In this document: piece by piece, positions 5,300-5,574 of the stretch | Layout of the letters: every line of letters begins with the position of its first letter | Position numbering within the stretch: the first letter of the stretch is position 1 | Assembly: GCA_002869305.1 (NCBI GenBank) | Contig: PKTC01000430.1 | Location: 1-5,574, forward strand | DNA: 5,574 nt | Direction: 5' to 3' | From: Marinilabiliales bacterium | GTDB lineage: Bacteria > Bacteroidota > Bacteroidia > Bacteroidales > UBA12077 | Translations under genes and position numbers: made by a program | The notes under the pieces: model-generated | Told to the model about the DNA's origin: nothing | Databases searched by the model: none | The model's input: the letters and a program-made list of their open reading frames with translations, nothing else

Positions 5300-5574
5300 T
5301 TTGAAATATAACCTTGTTAGAAAGTATTGGTAATCCAACGGTTTAGTGTACACGAACACTTTCGCTAAGTTGTTAATTAGCAAACAAATTGCTATCTTCC
5401 AATTTAATTATCTATAAAGAGTGAATAGAGCGCAAACTCTTATTGATTCTGGTTATAAGTTCGTGTTTCAATTAAATAGCAGTAATTTGGATACAAGATT
5501 AGGTAAATTGACTATTTACTATTCGAAAGGACTTGTGTTATTTTGTCGAAGAAAAAATACTTGAATCTATGAAA
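5300..5574. other. Intergenic tail without a confident gene; short inverted repeats
   Basis: After tspO no clear terminator is seen. Short perfect inverted repeats occur: AGTGT/ACACT (5345-5349 and 5356-5360), TAGCAA/TTGCTA (5378-5383 and 5389-5394), and AAGAGT/ACTCTT (5417-5422 and 5436-5441). None is followed by a T tract. An ATGAAA at 5569-5574 could be the first two codons of a plus-strand gene cut by the window edge. On the minus strand one frame is open for about 20 codons from the edge and could equally be the tail of a gene entering from the right. Neither can be supported further. Confidence 0.4.
5421..5564 (+). CDS. Weak small ORF, 47 codons, unknown
   Basis: From GTG 5421 to TGA 5562-5564 the frame encodes 47 residues beginning with GTG-NRAQTLIDSGYKF and ending YYSKGLVLFCRRKNT. 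The alternation of hydrophobic and polar residues looks protein-like, but there is no ATG, no Shine-Dalgarno and no exact -7 box upstream, and an in-frame TAA lies two codons before the GTG. An open frame of this length can arise by chance in AT-rich DNA. It might also be a remnant of a longer gene. No family is recognised. Confidence 0.2.
   Translation: MNRAQTLIDSGYKFVFQLNSSNLDTRLGKLTIYYSKGLVLFCRRKNT

Noticed and set aside
5345..5394. Integron attC-like or attachment site in the tail repeats
   Set aside because: The inverted repeats have 5-6 bp arms and lack the GTTRRRY/RYYYAAC core pair; nothing supports a recombination site.
1..5574. CRISPR array, tRNA or rRNA gene
   Set aside because: No regularly spaced repeat series and no cloverleaf-like or rRNA-like stretch was seen on either strand.

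Overview
The window looks like chromosomal DNA of a Bacteroidota bacterium. It is AT-rich, the genes lack Shine-Dalgarno sequences, and two exact TAnnTTTG (-7 type) promoter boxes are present. It also encodes a Bacteroidota-style lipoprotein, an outer-membrane protein ending in Phe, and a seven-helix AraC-type regulator of a kind common in that phylum. The genus cannot be told from the sequence.

Left part (43-2736, all minus strand, read right to left): a putative envelope operon. It opens with a TATGTTTG box (2729-2736). Then come a lipoprotein alpha/beta hydrolase of the prolyl-iminopeptidase type (1717-2697), a small outer-membrane beta-barrel-like protein (1028-1693), and a 30-residue single-helix micro-protein (934-1026) that starts one base after the preceding stop. 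A strong intrinsic terminator (915-959) overlaps the end of the micro-ORF. A CPBP-family membrane protease (98-898) follows, closed by a 12-bp perfect hairpin terminator (43-77). The terminator/micro-ORF overlap suggests that translation of the small peptide could control readthrough into the protease gene.

Middle (2739-3919): a 72-bp island of about 50% GC in roughly 30% GC surroundings carries two 15-bp direct repeats containing TTGACAC. It resembles an isolated insertion-sequence end, possibly IS21-like. Behind it lies an AraC-family regulator gene (2825-3919, minus) that is collinear and in frame for 364 residues but is interrupted by two in-frame TAA codons (codons 134 and 295). It is best read as a recent nonsense pseudogene.

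Right part (3920-5574, plus strand): a divergent intergenic region contains a near-consensus TTGAAA-17-TATAAT promoter for the dead regulator. It also holds an 8-bp perfect inverted repeat enclosing a -7-like box in front of a class I SAM-dependent methyltransferase gene (4137-4763). A tspO gene (4841-5299) with its own TATATTTG box follows. The last 275 bases hold no confident gene, only a weak 47-codon ORF and short inverted repeats.

The most interesting items are the micro-protein overlapping a terminator between an outer-membrane operon and a CPBP protease, and the doubly stopped but otherwise intact regulator.
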